A stretch of 64,000 nt of DNA from Fremontodendron californicum (GCA_030761205.1 JAULJL010000047.1:379501-443500), one strand, 5' to 3'; shown: positions 24,481 through 38,993, counted from the first letter of the stretch. Translations and numbers: made by a program. Notes: a model not told the origin generated them from the letters alone.

Positions 24481-25957
24481 CACTACAAACAAATTTCCAT
24501 ATAGTGACGGTGCAAAAAGCGTTGGTAAAACTCCAAAAGCCGTCGCTAAAAGTCCTAAAACCCTATACCGACGGTCAAAATGACTATTCCGACAAAAAAT
24601 TAAGCGACGGTAAAACCCTCGTCGGTATAGACCTATACCGACGGAAAAGGTTATCGTCGGAATAGGATGTATAACCTATACCGACGGTTTTAGACATCAC
24701 TAATGTTACTACCGTAGGTATAGCCTATGTTGGGGTAGCCCCTTTTGCTTTTACCTATACCGACGGATTTTGTATCCTTTGGTATAGTTACCGCATCTGT
24801 ACCGACGGCTGTTGTATCCATAGGTATAGATACCGTATCTATACCGACGGCTTTTGTATCCGTCGATATAGATACCTCATCTATACCGACGGCTTTTGTA
24901 TCAGTAGGTATAGATACCGTATCTATACCGACGGCTTTTGTATCCGTCGGTATAGATTAAAATGTAAAATATACAATTAACCTATAGCGACAGTTTGTCG
25001 TAAATTTACTGACGGTTTACTCCGTCAGTATACTATACATTTTTTGTTGTTATATATTTATAATTTAATCCAAGATATTTCATATAAGAAAACCATTATA
25101 AGAAAGTACAAAATATTTCATAATATTAAAAATAAAATTATAAATAAATTGTCTTCATTATATAACTTTTACAAGCTAAATTGAAGTCGCAAGATAAAGT
25201 CATAATACAGTCTTAAATTTGAAAATTAGAAATCCAAATACAAAGTAAATAAGCAATCGAAATACATAAAGTGGAATAAGCATTTTAAATCTCATGAATA
25301 TTCCTATGGAGCAGCATCTGCATAAAATTGACAAATATTATACAATTAAAAGCAATTAAGTAGTGAAGTAAATATAGAAGAATAAAATAATCAAGTAGTT
25401 TACCATATTCATTTTCATTAACTTGATGACTAGAAGTTGAAGCACTACCAGCATCAGGTACCTAAAATGTATATGTTCTGTCAATATATATTTATTGAAT
25501 TAAGCTTATACACATTACATCTATTCAAAAGGTAAAAATATTATGTGAAATATGATCTACATTTCAAGTTCCACAATCCTACCACAATCAAGCAATTCCT
25601 CGACATTTCAAGTTCCACAATCCTACCACAATTAAGCAACATGCCTAACCTAGATATTATGTGAAAGATGATCTACATTTCAAGTTCCACAATCCTACCA
25701 CAATCAAGCAGATGAATATATTTTAAAAGATGAATTTATTCTACATTAACGCTACTACAGAAATAAATTACCTCTCTATTGGCTACGCGAGTAGCAGAAG
25801 CCAAAATATCTACGTTCTCGTTAGGAAATTGTTTTTGAAACACTGATAAAACATTACCCAAAGCTGCCTTCAATTCTTCAACCTTAGCCTCTAACCCTAG
25901 TACCTTTTCATCACACTGCATTGTTTGAGAACATGATGAAGTCGATTTCTGCTATGA
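24481..25957 (-). mobile_element. CACTA (En/Spm) 3' end fragment, inverted
   Basis: The terminal repeat CACTACAAACAAATTTCCAT starts at 24481, preceded by satellite ending GTAGTATATCTA. Subterminal repeats run to about 25035, including 42-bp tandem units at about 24775-24956. They are followed by 3' untranslated DNA and three transposase exons on the minus strand. It mirrors 7832-9291 but reaches further into the gene. The break at about 25957 drops into satellite. Because flanking satellite also matches beside 9291, I infer a copied segment, not an independent insertion. Confidence 0.85.
25304..25957 (-). pseudogene. En/Spm-type plant transposase, C-terminal fragment
   Basis: Minus-strand exons are 25772 to about 25957, 25404-25461 and 25304-25317, with stop TAG at 25304-25306. 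The first exon encodes ...STSSCSQTMQCDEKVLGL and then an alpha-helical stretch with heptad-like spacing (EAKVEELKAALGNVLSVFQK), followed by QFPNENVDILASAT. This 'Q-x-x-F-P' tail after a coiled coil is what plant Ptta/En/Spm transposases carry at their C-terminus, where it probably helps subunits pair. The short last exons give VPDAGSASTSSHQVNENEY and DAAP. Donor GTAATT and acceptor TTTTTAG/TATGCAG sites are intact and phases agree (58 nt plus 14 nt close the frame). The catalytic DDE part is absent, replaced by satellite. The intron at 25462-25771 has the same triple repeat as the other copy. Confidence 0.8.
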
Positions 25958-28900
25958 AGTATTATATCTATGTAATATATCTATGTAAAATATCTATGTA
26001 ATTGTAATAAATGTATGTAATTATAATATATTTATGTCACTGTAATATATCTATATAATTGTAATAAATTTGTAATATGTATGTGATATATATATCTATG
26101 TAATTCTAATATATAAAATGTCTATGTAATATATCTATGTGATAATATATCTATGTAATATATCTATTAATTGTAATATATATTTGTGTAATAAATTGTA
26201 ATATATCTATGTAATTGTAATATAATTGTGTAATACAATTACAATTACATAGATATATTACAATTACATAGATATATTACATTAACACTATTAAATATAT
26301 TACAATTACATAGATATATTACATTTATATAGATATATTACAATTACTGAAAATATTAGATATTACATGTATACATTACATTTATAATATATTACATAGA
26401 AACATTACATATATATATATTACATTTATATATTAAATATATCTATGTAATTGTAATTATCTATATCTATATAATTGTAATATATTTATATAATAGTAAT
26501 GTAATATATTAATGTAATTGTAATATATATATATATGTAATTGTAGTATATCTATGTAATTGTAATTATGTGATTGTAATATATGTAATATATCTATGTA
26601 ATTAGATATCTATGTAATTGTAAATATATTTATGTAATTGTAATATATCTATGTAATATACTATCGATGTAATTGTAATATATATTGTAATTGTAATATA
26701 TCTATGTAATAAATTATCTATATAGTTTTAATATATCTATGTAATTATATTACAATTACATAGATATATTACACAGATATATGTTTATTACATAGATACA
26801 TTACAATTACATATATATAGATAATATATTACACTAATACATCTATGTAATTGTAATATATCTAATGTAATTGTCATAATATAAAATTGTAATAATATAT
26901 CTATATAATTGTAATATATCTATGTAATATATCTATATATCTATATAATTGTAATATATCTATGTAATTGTAATGTATGTAATATCTAATGTTTACAACT
27001 ACATAGATATATTACAATTACATAGATAATATATTACATAGATATATTACAATTACATAAATATATTTACAATTACATAGATATCTAATTACATAGATAT
27101 ATTACAATTACATAATTACAATTACATAGATATATTACAATTACATAGTTATATATATTACAATTACATAAATGTATTACAACATACTACAGTTACATAA
27201 ATATATTTATTACATAGATATACTATTAGAATTACATAGATATATTACATTAACACTATTAAATATATTACAATTACATAGATACATTACAATTACATAG
27301 ATATATTACAGTTACATACATATATTACAATTACACAGATATATTACAATTACATAGATATATATATCTAATGTGTAATTATAATATATTACAATTACAT
27401 AGATATATTAAAACTACATAGATATATTATAATTACATAGATAAATATATTACATAGATATATTATAATTACAAAAATATATGACAATTACATAGATATA
27501 TTACAATTACATAGATATATTACAATACACAAATATATTACAATTACATAGATATATTACATTAACACTATTACATAGATATAATACAATTACATAGATA
27601 TATTACATAAATATATTACAATTGCATAAATATATTACATAGATATATTATATTATAATATATTACATAGATCTATTACATAGATACATTGGATATATTA
27701 CATAGATTTACTACAGTTACATAGATATATTACAATTACATAGATATATTATATAGATACATTACAATTACATAGATATATTACAATTACATAGATATAT
27801 ATTACATAGATAATTGTAATATATCAATGTAATTGTAATAGATCTGTGTAATATATGTAATATATCTATGTAACTGTAATATATTTATGTAATTGTAACA
27901 TAGATATATACTTCAATTACATAGATATTACAATAACATAAATATATTACATAGATATAATTGGATATATCTATGTAATTGTAATATCTATGTAATATAT
28001 CTATGTAATTGTAATATATCTAATATATATATGTAATTGTAATATATATCTATGTAATATATTATCTATGTAATTGTAATATATATAGATATATTTATGT
28101 AATTGTAATATATATTTGTGTAATTGTATAATTGTAACAGTATATCTATGTAATTGTAATATATATATATATATATGTAATTGTAATATATTTATGTAAT
28201 TATAATATATCTATATATCTATGCAATTGTAATATATATTACATAAATATATTACAGTTACATAGATATATTACAATTACATATATATATATTACAATTA
28301 CATAGATACAATTGCATAGATACATAGATATATTATATCTATGTAATTGTAATAGATATATTACATAGATATATTACAATTACATAAATATATCTATGTA
28401 TCTATGTAATTCTAATATATCAATGTAATTCAAAAACATATATTACATAGATATATTACATAAATATATTAGTATTACATAGATATATTACAATTACATA
28501 AATATATTTACAATTACATAGATATATATTGCAATTACATAAATGTATTACAATTACATAGATATATTATAATTACATAAATACATTACAATTACATATA
28601 TATATATATTACAATTACATAAATGTATTACAATTACATAGATATATTATAATTACATAAATATATTACAATTACATAGATAATATATTACAATTACATA
28701 AATATGTTACAATTACATAGATATATTACATTAACACAATTACCTAGATAAAATACAATTACATAGATAATAAATAAATTACACCATTATATTACAATTA
28801 CATAGATATATTACAATTACAGAAATATATTACAATTACATAGATACATTACAATTACACATTAATATATCTATGTAATTTTAATATATATATGTAATAT

Positions 28901-29140
28901 ATCTATGTAATACAGAGATGTATTACAATTACGTAGATATATTAAAATTACATAGATATATTACAATTACATATTTATATTAAAATTACATAGATACATT
29001 ACAATTACATAGATATTACAATTATATATATATAATTATCTATGTAATTGTATTAAATATGTATTTATAATTTATTTATTTATATATTACAACAATGATA
29101 TATTACATACATATGTAATTCTAATGTAATTGTAAAATAT
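25958..29140. repeat. AT-rich satellite before the tandem duplication
   Basis: Mixed orientations. 26230-26400 is nearly identical to 48956-49110, and so to the right end of the duplicated block with its flank. 28440-28790 is a direct, diverged copy of 30655-30945. 28661-29000 is the source of the inverted segment at 38999-39337. No gene is seen. Confidence 0.9.
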
Positions 29141-30227
29141 CTATGTAATTGTAATATATCTATGTAAATATATTACAATTCTATTAATTACAATTACATA
29201 GATATATCTATGTAAGTCTAATGTTTTATGTAATTGTAATATATTTATGTAATTATAATATATCTAATATAATATATCTATGTAATTGTAATATTTCAGT
29301 AATTATATATATATATATATATTACAATTACCTAGATATATTACATAAATATTTTCAGTAATTGTAATATATCTAATATTTACCATAGATATATTTGTGT
29401 AATTGCAATTGTAATTGTAATTACACATATTTATGTAATATATCTATTTAATTGTAATACATCTATGTTATTGTAATATATCTATGTAATTATAATATAT
29501 CTATGTAATTGTAATATATCTATGTAATTATAATATATTTGTGTAATTTTAATGTATTTATGTAATTGTAATATATCTATGTATTTGTAATGCATCTATG
29601 TAATTGTAATATATCTATGTAATTGTAATATATCTATGTAATTCTAATGTATCTATGTAATTGTTATATATCAATTTAATTGTAATGTTTTAAGTAATTG
29701 TAAGATATCTATATAATTGTAATAAATCTATGTAATTGTAATGTATCTATATAATTGTAATATATCTATGTAATTCTTATGTTCTAAGTAATTGTAATAT
29801 ATTTATGTATACATAGATATATATGTAATTGTAGTATATCTATGTAATTGTAATGTATCTATGTAATATATTACAATTACATATATATTACATAGATATA
29901 TTACAATTATATCTATGCAATTGTAATATATCTATGTAACTGTAATATATTTATGTATACATAGATATAAACTATAATTACATAGATATATGACAATTAC
30001 AATTACATAGATATATTACAATTACTTAAAACATCATAATTAAATAGATATATTACAATTACATAAATATATTAGAATTACATAGATATATTACAATTAC
30101 AATTACATAGATACATTACAATTACACAAATATATTACAATTACATAGATATATTACAATTACATAGATATATTACAGTTACATAAATATATTATATATT
30201 ACAATTACATAGATATATTACAGTTAC

Positions 30228-30646
30228 AGTGAGATTTGCAAAATTTTAGAAGATTTGGATTTCATTTGCTATTTTTCCCAAATTTTCCAATTTTGCCCTT
30301 TTGCCTTCGAAACCCGGTTTTGCTCAAAACAAGTCTGATTTTCAGATTTTCTTCAAGCTGAATCTTGGGCTATCCTTTTTTAATCATTCCTCATCCATTG
30401 CGGGATTTGGTCTTACCCAGTCGGGCCATTTCTGTGATTCTTCCCGATTTCACCGAAATCCACTAAAAACCCTAATTCTCGGTTTTCTCCCGGATTGACT
30501 TTTCTTTCGATTTTTCTTGCAAGTGACTTCTCCAATACCCGTAGTCAGTGCTTATCTTTCATTTGGAACCTTCAATTTCGACCAATTTGATCGTTTAAGC
30601 ACTTTTCCCCAAATTTCTCGGATTAGGGTTTCCTTTCTACTTAATC
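30228..30646 (+). other. Unassigned island with plant-leader-like sequence
   Basis: It begins with a partial unit of the 160-bp repeat (GTGAGATTTGCAAAATTTTA) and goes on into GC-richer DNA with CTAAAAACCCTAATTCTCGG and GATTAGGGTTTCC, motifs common near plant gene 5' ends. A 65-residue open frame (30301-30498) is present in both copies but has no recognisable domain. It may be part of an LTR-retrotransposon leader or a captured gene 5' region. The second copy is at 40407-40825. Confidence 0.5.
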
Positions 30647-31137
30647 TCATAGATATATTACATAAATATATTAGAATTACATAGATATATTACAATTACA
30701 TAAATATATTTACAATTACATAGATATATATATATATATATATATTACAATTACATAAATGTATTACAATTACATAGCTATATTATAATTACATAAATAC
30801 ATTACAATTACATAGATATATTATAATTACATAGATAATATATTACAATTACATAAATATGTTACAATTACATAGATATATTACATTAACACAATTACAT
30901 AGATATAATACAATTACATAGATAATAAATAAATTACACCATTATATTACAATTACACAAATATATTACAATTACATAGATATATCTATGTAACTGTAGT
31001 ATATCTATGTAATTGTAATATATCTATGTAATTGTAATATAACTATGTAATTGTAATTGTAATATTTCTATGTAATTGTAATATATCTATGTAGTTGTAA
31101 TAAATATATTTATGTAATATATCTATGTAATATATCA
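30647..31137. repeat. Satellite between unique islands, first copy
   Basis: 30655-30945 is a direct relative of 28440-28790. The rest is plus-orientation units with CTGTAGTATATC variants. It splits two islands that share the 160-bp repeat, so satellite may have been placed inside one earlier element. Confidence 0.85.
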
Positions 31138-31576
31138 CATTTAACCATTTTTTAAACGAGCTCCAAATCAAGATTTTTCTTCACCAATCTCTTCCAAATA
31201 ATTTAAAAGTGTGATTTGAAAGTTTTCATAATTTTTGGAGCTCATTTGGTATTTTTTCGGGATTTATCGGCTTGAATTACTGCATAGGAGGCCCGGGATT
31301 TGGTCATTTTGCAAACGAACTCCAAATCAAGATTTTCTTTCGCCAATCTCTTCCAAATAATTTAAAATTGAGATTTGCAAAATTTCAGAAGATTTGGAGC
31401 TCATTTGCTATTTTTCCAGGATTTTCCTTTTGGAATTACTGCATTAGAAGCCCGGGATTTGGCCATTTTGCAAACGAGCTCCGAATCAAGATTTTCTTTC
31501 GCCAATATCTTTCAAATAATTTAAAAGTGAGATTTGCAAAATTTTAGAAGATTTGGAGTTCATTTTCTATTTTTAT
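31138..31576 (+). repeat. 160-bp tandem repeat, about 2.7 units, first copy
   Basis: Units start at equivalent points near 31153, 31313 and 31472 (AAACGAGCTCCAAATCAAG and variants), a period of 159-160 bp. Each unit also has CTCTTCCAAATAATTTAAAA and a GAAGCCCGGGATTTGG box. The 91-residue frame at 31272-31547 is produced by the repeat. The origin is unknown. Tandem repeats of this size are common in untranslated parts of large gypsy elements. The second copy is at 41315-41753. Confidence 0.8.
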
Positions 31577-32263
31577 AATTACATAGATATATTACAATTA
31601 ACATTTTTATAATTACATAGATATATTACAATTACTGAAAACAATTACATAGATATATTAAAATTACGTAGATATATTATAATTACATAGATATATTACA
31701 ATTACTAAAAACATGTATACATTAGATAATTTCAGTAATTGTATCTATGTAATTGTAATATATTTGTGTAATTGTAATATATTTGTAATATATCTATGTA
31801 AGTTACATTACTATTTCTGAAAACATTAGATATTACAATTACATAGATATATTACAATTATATAGATGGTATTACAATTACTGTATTAGATATATTACTG
31901 AAAATATTAGAATTACTGAAAACATTAGATATTACATGAATACATAGATATATTAGAATTACATAGATATATTAGATATATTACATAGATATATTAGATA
32001 TATTACATAGATATACTGCAGTTACATAGATATATTACAATTACATAGATATATTACATAGATACATTACAATTACATAGATACATTACAATTACATATA
32101 TATATTACAATTACATAGATATATATTACATAGATAATTGTAATATATCTATGTAATTGTAATACATCTATGTAATATAAGGGTAAAATAGATATATTAA
32201 GCCAAGATATATTACATAGATATATATATATATATTACTTCATGATATATTACAAACATAGAT
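31577..32263. repeat. Satellite upstream of the LTR, first copy
   Basis: Many units have the ACTGAAAACATTAGATATTAC variant. Near 32000 the first copy has an extra repeat unit relative to the second copy, one of the indels that shift the offset. Confidence 0.85.
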
Positions 32264-34957
32264 GTGTGATTTTTGCATGATTTGATTTTTATATTTTAGT
32301 TGAGCATGTTTTAGATTTAGTATATTAAGTATTTGTGAAAATGCTTATGTGGTTTTTGCATGATTTGAGTTTTATGCTTTAGTTGAGCATGTTAGTATAT
32401 TAAGTGTTTGTGAAAATGCCATGCTTGTTGGAGCTTGAGGCCATTCGGCTACTCCATGTGTTTTGCATTGTGTGTTGCATTTTTGCCATGTTAGTTGGTA
32501 TGTTTTTGCATTTGCATGACATTTGATTTAGTTTTTCATGCTAGTATACCAAGTGCTTGTGAAAATGCCATGTTTTCTAGTCACATAGGCCATTCGGCCA
32601 CTCCTTGAATTTTTGCATTATATGTGCATTCTTGCCATGTTAGTTGATAGGTTAGCATTTGCATGATATTTGGTTGAGTTTTGCTTTGTGTTTGTTAAAA
32701 TGCCATGCAGATTTTAGTTATTAAGTTTGGTTTATTTGCCATGCATGTTCATGCATTTTAGGTCTAGGTTGCATTAAATGCCATGCAAGTTCATTTAGGT
32801 CTAGGTCACTATATGAATGCCATGCATTTTTTCATGACATTTAGGTTTAAACTCATGCATTTCATGCATTATGTTTGCTGTATTGTTTCATGCATTTCAT
32901 GTTCATGCCACTTGAATAATGACTTAGGCCAATTAATGGTTCAAAGTCATGCTCTCTTAAGCACACTTGTGGAAAATTAAAAATTGTCAAATTGATTATT
33001 CTACCTTTGTGATTTTTTTTACTTAGCCAATTTTTATCTAACTTTCAGAAAGTCCTAGCTACTATTTGTGAGTCTTAAATATTTTTACTTTGATTTTTAA
33101 ATGATTTTATCAAAGGCAAAAATGTATTTTGGCAAAGCAGTTTTTTCACCCAGTATTTTCCCGATTTTTCTGGGCATTCGTATTTAATCAGAAAATTAAG
33201 CTGATTTGTTTTCATATATTTTTACATGCCCTGAGTCTCCAGTATTTTTTTCAGAATTTTTTGAATTTTTAAAAATAGGATAAAAAATCGTGGCTTAAAA
33301 CTGGACAGTGGAGTCAGAATTGAATTTAAAGAAAAATCATTTTTCTGTTTTGGTTAAGTTACTTAGAGGGGGCTGATTAGGAAGGTTAGCTACTGACTTA
33401 GGGTAGTTTTAAGTCTTTTTAAACTCTAAAAATGATTTTTTAACTCTCGGGTTAAGGGTGGTCAAGTCCGGGATTTTTAAACTTAGGAAATTAGAGCCAT
33501 TTAAAAAAAGATTTAGCCCACTTTTTATTTTTAATTCAAGCTTTCCAAAATTGTTTTCAAACAATCACAAAGTATTTTGGTTTTAGAATATTTAATTTGA
33601 CATATTTTTCTAAGGTAGCCGGATATCTTTTTAGATATACGGATTTCCTTAATTAAAGGAAACAATACATTTTCATGCATTGCATTTTCTATATTCATGC
33701 ATTTTATATAATATGTGATTTCTACTATGATAATTTCTACGATATTGTTATGATTTTGAGTTATGTTATATTGTTTATTATATGATTTGGGATATTTCAT
33801 GATATCCTATGCTTTTTATTTAATTATTTTTTTTTGTTATATTATTTAGCATATACTATGTTCATGCATTATTATTTGCATTATTATTTTCATGCATATT
33901 ATATGATAGCATTATTTTATATTTTATGTCATTTAAATTATATGCCATATCATTCATATTTGCCATGTCATTTAAATCATTTCATTTCATATAGAATATG
34001 TATGTTACCTAGGTCATTTCATTTCATTTCATTTAGAATATATCATATGACTTAGGATATTGCATTTCATATAGAACATATTATGCTACCTAGGTCATTT
34101 CATTTCACTTAGAATATGTCATATAAGTTAGGACATTTCATTTCATTTAGACTATGCTAAGGCATTTAAATTATATTATATCATTTACGATGCATTATAT
34201 TATTTAGATTTTGCTATGTCATTTTATTTATGTCATGCATATACATATTCATATCTTTTAAAATGTTTTCAAAAGGATAATGATTTTTCAATAATAAAAT
34301 AAAGATATTCCCAAGTTAAAATAATTCATGAGTTCTCTACCGGGTTTGCTGGAGGGAATATCATCAATTATCATTAATAAAGGAATATCTTTCTTTCAAA
34401 AATGGAGAATGATTCGAAAAGTTTTCCAAATTAATAAAAATTTCTATATTTTGCCACATTTGTTGGGGAATATAGGAAAATTTTGAATTTATAAATTTTG
34501 GATCATTTTCAATTAAAAATGGAATTATTTTTTTCTTTAAATTGGGAATTAAATTGAAATACTAAATTTAGAACCAACTTTTTATCGAGATTTGAGATAA
34601 CACACAATTAGTAAGGTACCGTTTTATACGGGCATTGTGGGGGTGCTAATCCTTCCCCGCACGTAACCGAGTCCCGAACCCGTTTCTTTGATTTCTCTGG
34701 TTTAAACGCAGACTTGAAATTGGTTTTAAAAATGTTTTAATTAATTTTTAAAATATTTTATAAAACCGGTTTTAATAGGTGGCCGATCACACCTAGCTAA
34801 AAAAGATTGGTGGCGACTCCATGTCTTTTTCAAGTTCATTTTCAAAACCTTCATTTTTCTAGAGGAATTAAGTCGACTTTTCCTCGGTTTTTTTAATGTC
34901 ACGCTTAATGAATAATAAAGTCTTGCGATGAGACTCGTTATTTTTTAGGTTGCGACA
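32264..34957 (+). mobile_element. Ty3/gypsy LTR, Tat/Ogre type, 5'-truncated, first copy
   Basis: It matches the LTR at 49300-52306 from about position 49744 on, so roughly the first 450 bp of the LTR are missing. It has two GGCCATTCGGC boxes (about 32442 and 32590) where the 49-kb LTR has one at the equivalent place. The end GGTTGCGACA is followed by a primer binding site. Inside the last 150 bp there is another primer-site-like string, TGGCGACTCC at 34811-34820. No protein gene is present. The many small open frames come from ATTTCATTTCATTT-type repeats. Confidence 0.78.
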
Positions 34958-34960
34958 GCT

Positions 34961-34978
34961 TGGCGACTCCACTGGGGA
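34961..34978 (+). other. Primer binding site, tRNA-Arg type
   Basis: TGGCGACTCCACTGGGGA follows the LTR end by three bases. It is complementary, with one mismatch, to the 3' end of plant tRNA-Arg(ACG) as I recall it (…CCCCAGCGGAGTCG plus CCA). This primer is characteristic of Ogre-type Tat elements. Confidence 0.75.
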
Positions 34979-36400
34979 CAATTAGAGAGTCAGGCCTAGA
35001 ATTAGTCATATGTTATCAAAGTCTCGGTTTTGTTGGTTTAATTGGTATTTAATTTTAATTCCCATATTTTTAAAATAAAAGAGAATTTTGAAAATAAAAA
35101 AAAATGTTTTAATATGTCTATATTCATGTGCATTCATATTATTATTTGTTCTCTGGTTATTTTGTTGCTTATTTATATGTTTGCTTGACTGATGCTTTAC
35201 ATTGTTTGATTTTAGTGGGGTATTTAGAATAAGGGTTGTAGAATAGGTGGTGATAGGTTTGTTTTGTTCCTCCGCACACACTGTATTTGCATAACATGAA
35301 TCCTCTACCCGGGTTCCGTCCTTTTAAGTGGGAGTAAAGTAACTACGCCTTCGTGATTGATCCTCCGTATGGGCTAGTGAAACACTTCCGAAGTATAAAG
35401 TACCTAATGCCTTCGTGATAATCCTCTGTACGGGCATAGGAAAATATACTCTAAAGAATTGAACCCGCTTTTATCGGGGTGCCTTACTAGCCTTCACCAG
35501 CGACAGTGAGGAACAATTCGGGGCCTTAGAACCAATTCACCTTCATATAGTGAACCTAGGCGAAGCCATGCTGGATTTCTGTTAGATACCCGAAGTTTAA
35601 GAACACATGGAGGAACATTTCCAACCTTTTACCATTGTTCTATATGTTAGATACAAATTGGGTGATGATGAACGAACATCATACCGCTCGTATTTTTTTA
35701 TTATTATTTTGTCCCGAAGGCGTCGTAATGTCGAAGCTCTGTTTAAATTTTCGGGACATTTTTTTAAAAAGCATGTTTGTTATTTATGTTATATTTGTGA
35801 ATTCATTTCCTTACTAATCTATTTCTTTCTGTTTTCTTTTCTTTGACATGCATCATATACATCATCATACACTTGAAGTTTATTGGCCTCGGGATAGTTA
35901 TCAACCCAAAGGACTTTCATGGAGTGTCAGGTTATTTCAGTGATAGAAGATCATGCAGTAGTTAGAGAGAAAGAAAAATGAGGTGTATCAAAACTGTATT
36001 AGTTGGGTGCCATTTGCTGTAATCTTAGTGTATGACAGATATATATATAATTTTCAAAAATTGGGCTAGTTAATAAGGGAGACAAATCAAAAATTAATTG
36101 ATTATTAATTTGCAATGCTTGCTTTCTTTTGTCATTCTTTCCAAGACTATATCTGATGCCTATTTGATTCCCTTACAATTAATGAAAACTCATGGGGAAG
36201 GCCCAGAGAAAATTAGAAAAGATCTAGTGAGAAGAAAAAGGTGCCATTTCTAATTTTCATCCCTTTTCGCACCATTGATACCCCAATGCATGCAACAGAG
36301 AATATGTCAGACACAATATAACAAAGACCCTTAAACAGAGGCCCTTAAACAGAGGCCCCACGATAGTAGCTACTTGTGATTGTCCTAAATGATTCTTGTA
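34979..36400 (+). mobile_element. Ogre-type untranslated leader, truncated, first copy
   Basis: This is non-satellite DNA after the primer site with AATCCTCTACCCGGGTTCC and GATCCTCCGTATGGGC repeats and a 79-residue frame at 35607-35846 (MEEHFQPFTIVLYVRYKLGD), none with a recognisable domain. Ogre elements have long leaders before gag. No gag, protease or polymerase sequence follows. From 35935 the sequence changes character (GGAGTGTCAGGTTATTTCAG) and may belong to another source. Satellite resumes at 36401. Confidence 0.6.
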
Positions 36401-38993
36401 TATAATTACATAGATATTACAATTACATAGATGTATTACAATTACATAGATGTATTATAATTGCAATTACATAGATATATTACATAGATATTACAATTAC
36501 ATAGATATATTACAGTAATTGTAATTGTAATCGTAATTGTAATATATCTATGTAATGTATCTAATTGCAATAAATATATTTATGTAATTGTAATACATCT
36601 ATGTAATATATGTAATATATCTATGTAATTGTAATATAACATAGATATATTTATTAATATATATATTACAATTACATAGATATATTACATATATTACATA
36701 GATATACTACATAATTATATTATAATTAAATAGATATATTACATAGATACATTACATAAATATATTACAATTACATAGATATATTACAATTACATAGATA
36801 TACTACATAAATATATTACAATTACATATATATATATTACAATTACATAAATATATTACAATTAATATATTACATAGATACATTACAATTACACATATAT
36901 ATTAAAATTACATAGATACATTACAATTACATAGATATATTAAAATTACATAGATATATTAAAATGACATAGATATATTACAATTACATAAATATATTAC
37001 AATTAATAATGTATTTATGTAATTGTCGTGTATTGTTATATATCTAATGTGTAACTGTAACAAATATATTTATGTAATATATCTATGTAATATTACATAG
37101 ATACATTATTAATTGTAATATATTTATGTAATTGTAATATATTTATGTAATTGCAATATATCTATGTAATTGTAATATCTATGTAATTGTAATATCTATG
37201 TAATAGTAATGTATCTATGTAATATATCTATGTAATTGTAATATATCTATGTAACTGTAATATATATATATATATATGTAATTGTAATTGTAATATATAT
37301 ATGTAATTGTAATATATTTATGTAATTGTAATATATCTATGTAATTATAATTGCATAGTTGTAATATATCTATGTAATTGTAATATATCTATGTAATTGT
37401 AATGTATCTATGTAATTATAATGTTAAGTGGTAATTACATGTACCAATTGTAATATATCTATGTATAATATATCTATGTAATTGTAATATATATTTATGT
37501 AATTGTAATATATGTATGTAATTGTAATATATCTATGTAATTGTAATATATTATCGATGTAATATATTATTGAAAACATTAGATATTACATGTATACATG
37601 TAATTACCACTTAACATTACGTAAATTGTAATATCTATGTGTGCATGTAATTACCACTTATACATCTATGTAATTGTAATATATTACATATGATATATAT
37701 TATATAGAAATATTGCAATTACATAAATATATATTATATAGATATATTACAATTACATATATATATATATATATTACATTAACACTATTAAATATATTAC
37801 AATTACATAGATATATTACATTTATATAGATATATTACAATTACATAGATATATTACAATTACAATTACATAGATATATTATAATTACAAAAATATATTT
37901 ATGTAATTGTAATTGTAATATATCTATGTAATTGTAATATCTATGTAATATATCTATGTAATACATAGATATATAACAATTACATAGATATATTACATTG
38001 TTATATATAATTACATAAATAGATATACTACAGTTACATAGATATATTACAATTACTGAAAATATTAGATATTAATGTACACATTACAATTACTGAAAAC
38101 ATTAGATATTTCATGTATATATTACGTAGATACATTAGATATATTACAATTACATAGATATATTACAATTGCATAGATATAATACATATATTACAATTAC
38201 ATAATTAAAATTACATACATATATTACAATTACATAGATATATTACATAAATATATATTACAATTAGATAAATATATTACAATTACATAGATATATTATA
38301 CTGTAATATATCTTACAATTACATAGATATATATTAATGTAATTGTAATTTATCTATGTATATATCAATGTAATATATATGTAATATCTAATGTTTTCAG
38401 TAATTGTAATGTATATATATAATATCTAATATTTTCAGTAATTGTAATATATCTATGTAATTACATATATATATTACAATTGTAATATATCTATGTAATT
38501 ATAATTTTAATATATCTATGTCACTGTAATATATCTATGTCACTGTAATTGTAATACATTGAGTATATTAGAATTACATAGATATATTACAATTACATAA
38601 ATATATTACAATTACATAGATATATTACAATTACATAGATATACATTACAATTAAATAGATATATAATAATTACATAGATATATTAGATATATTATAATA
38701 AATTTGTAATATATCTATGTAATTACAATATATATGTAATTTTAATATATCTATGTAATTATATACATAGATATATTGTAATATATCTATGTAATATATG
38801 TAATATATATTTGTGTAATACATTGTAATATATCTATGTAATTGTAATATATTTAAGTAATTGTAATATATTTGTGTAATACAATTACAATTACATAGAT
38901 ATATTACAATTACATAGATATATTACATTAACACTATTAAATATATTACAATTACATAGATATATTACATTTATATAGATATATTACAATTAC
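36401..38993. repeat. Satellite closing the first duplicated block
   Basis: Both orientations occur. It includes a 24-bp inverted pair: GTTAAGTGGTAATTACATGT at about 37423-37442 and its complement at about 37598-37617, with a third half-copy at about 37643. The last 110 or so bases match 26230-26345 and 48956-49070. Confidence 0.88.

Larger units (their letters stand above)
29141..38993 (+). repeat. Tandem duplication, first copy (about 9.85 kb)
   Basis: This block matches 39320-49070 nearly base for base, with an offset of 10,179 at the left, 10,137 in the middle and 10,077 at the right. The drift comes from small indels in satellite. It contains satellite, a unique island (30228-30646), a 160-bp repeat (31138-31576) and an Ogre-type LTR with leader (32264-36400). 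In 34958-36400 I found only about five substitutions by eye, so the event is young. The right end is followed by an inverted piece of 28661-29000. Confidence 0.93.

Noticed and set aside
33531..34055. Several open frames of 70-90 residues in the Ogre-type LTRs, repeated in both duplicated blocks
   Set aside because: They are low-complexity translations of ATTTCATTT-type repeats. Their conservation reflects the recent duplication, not selection.
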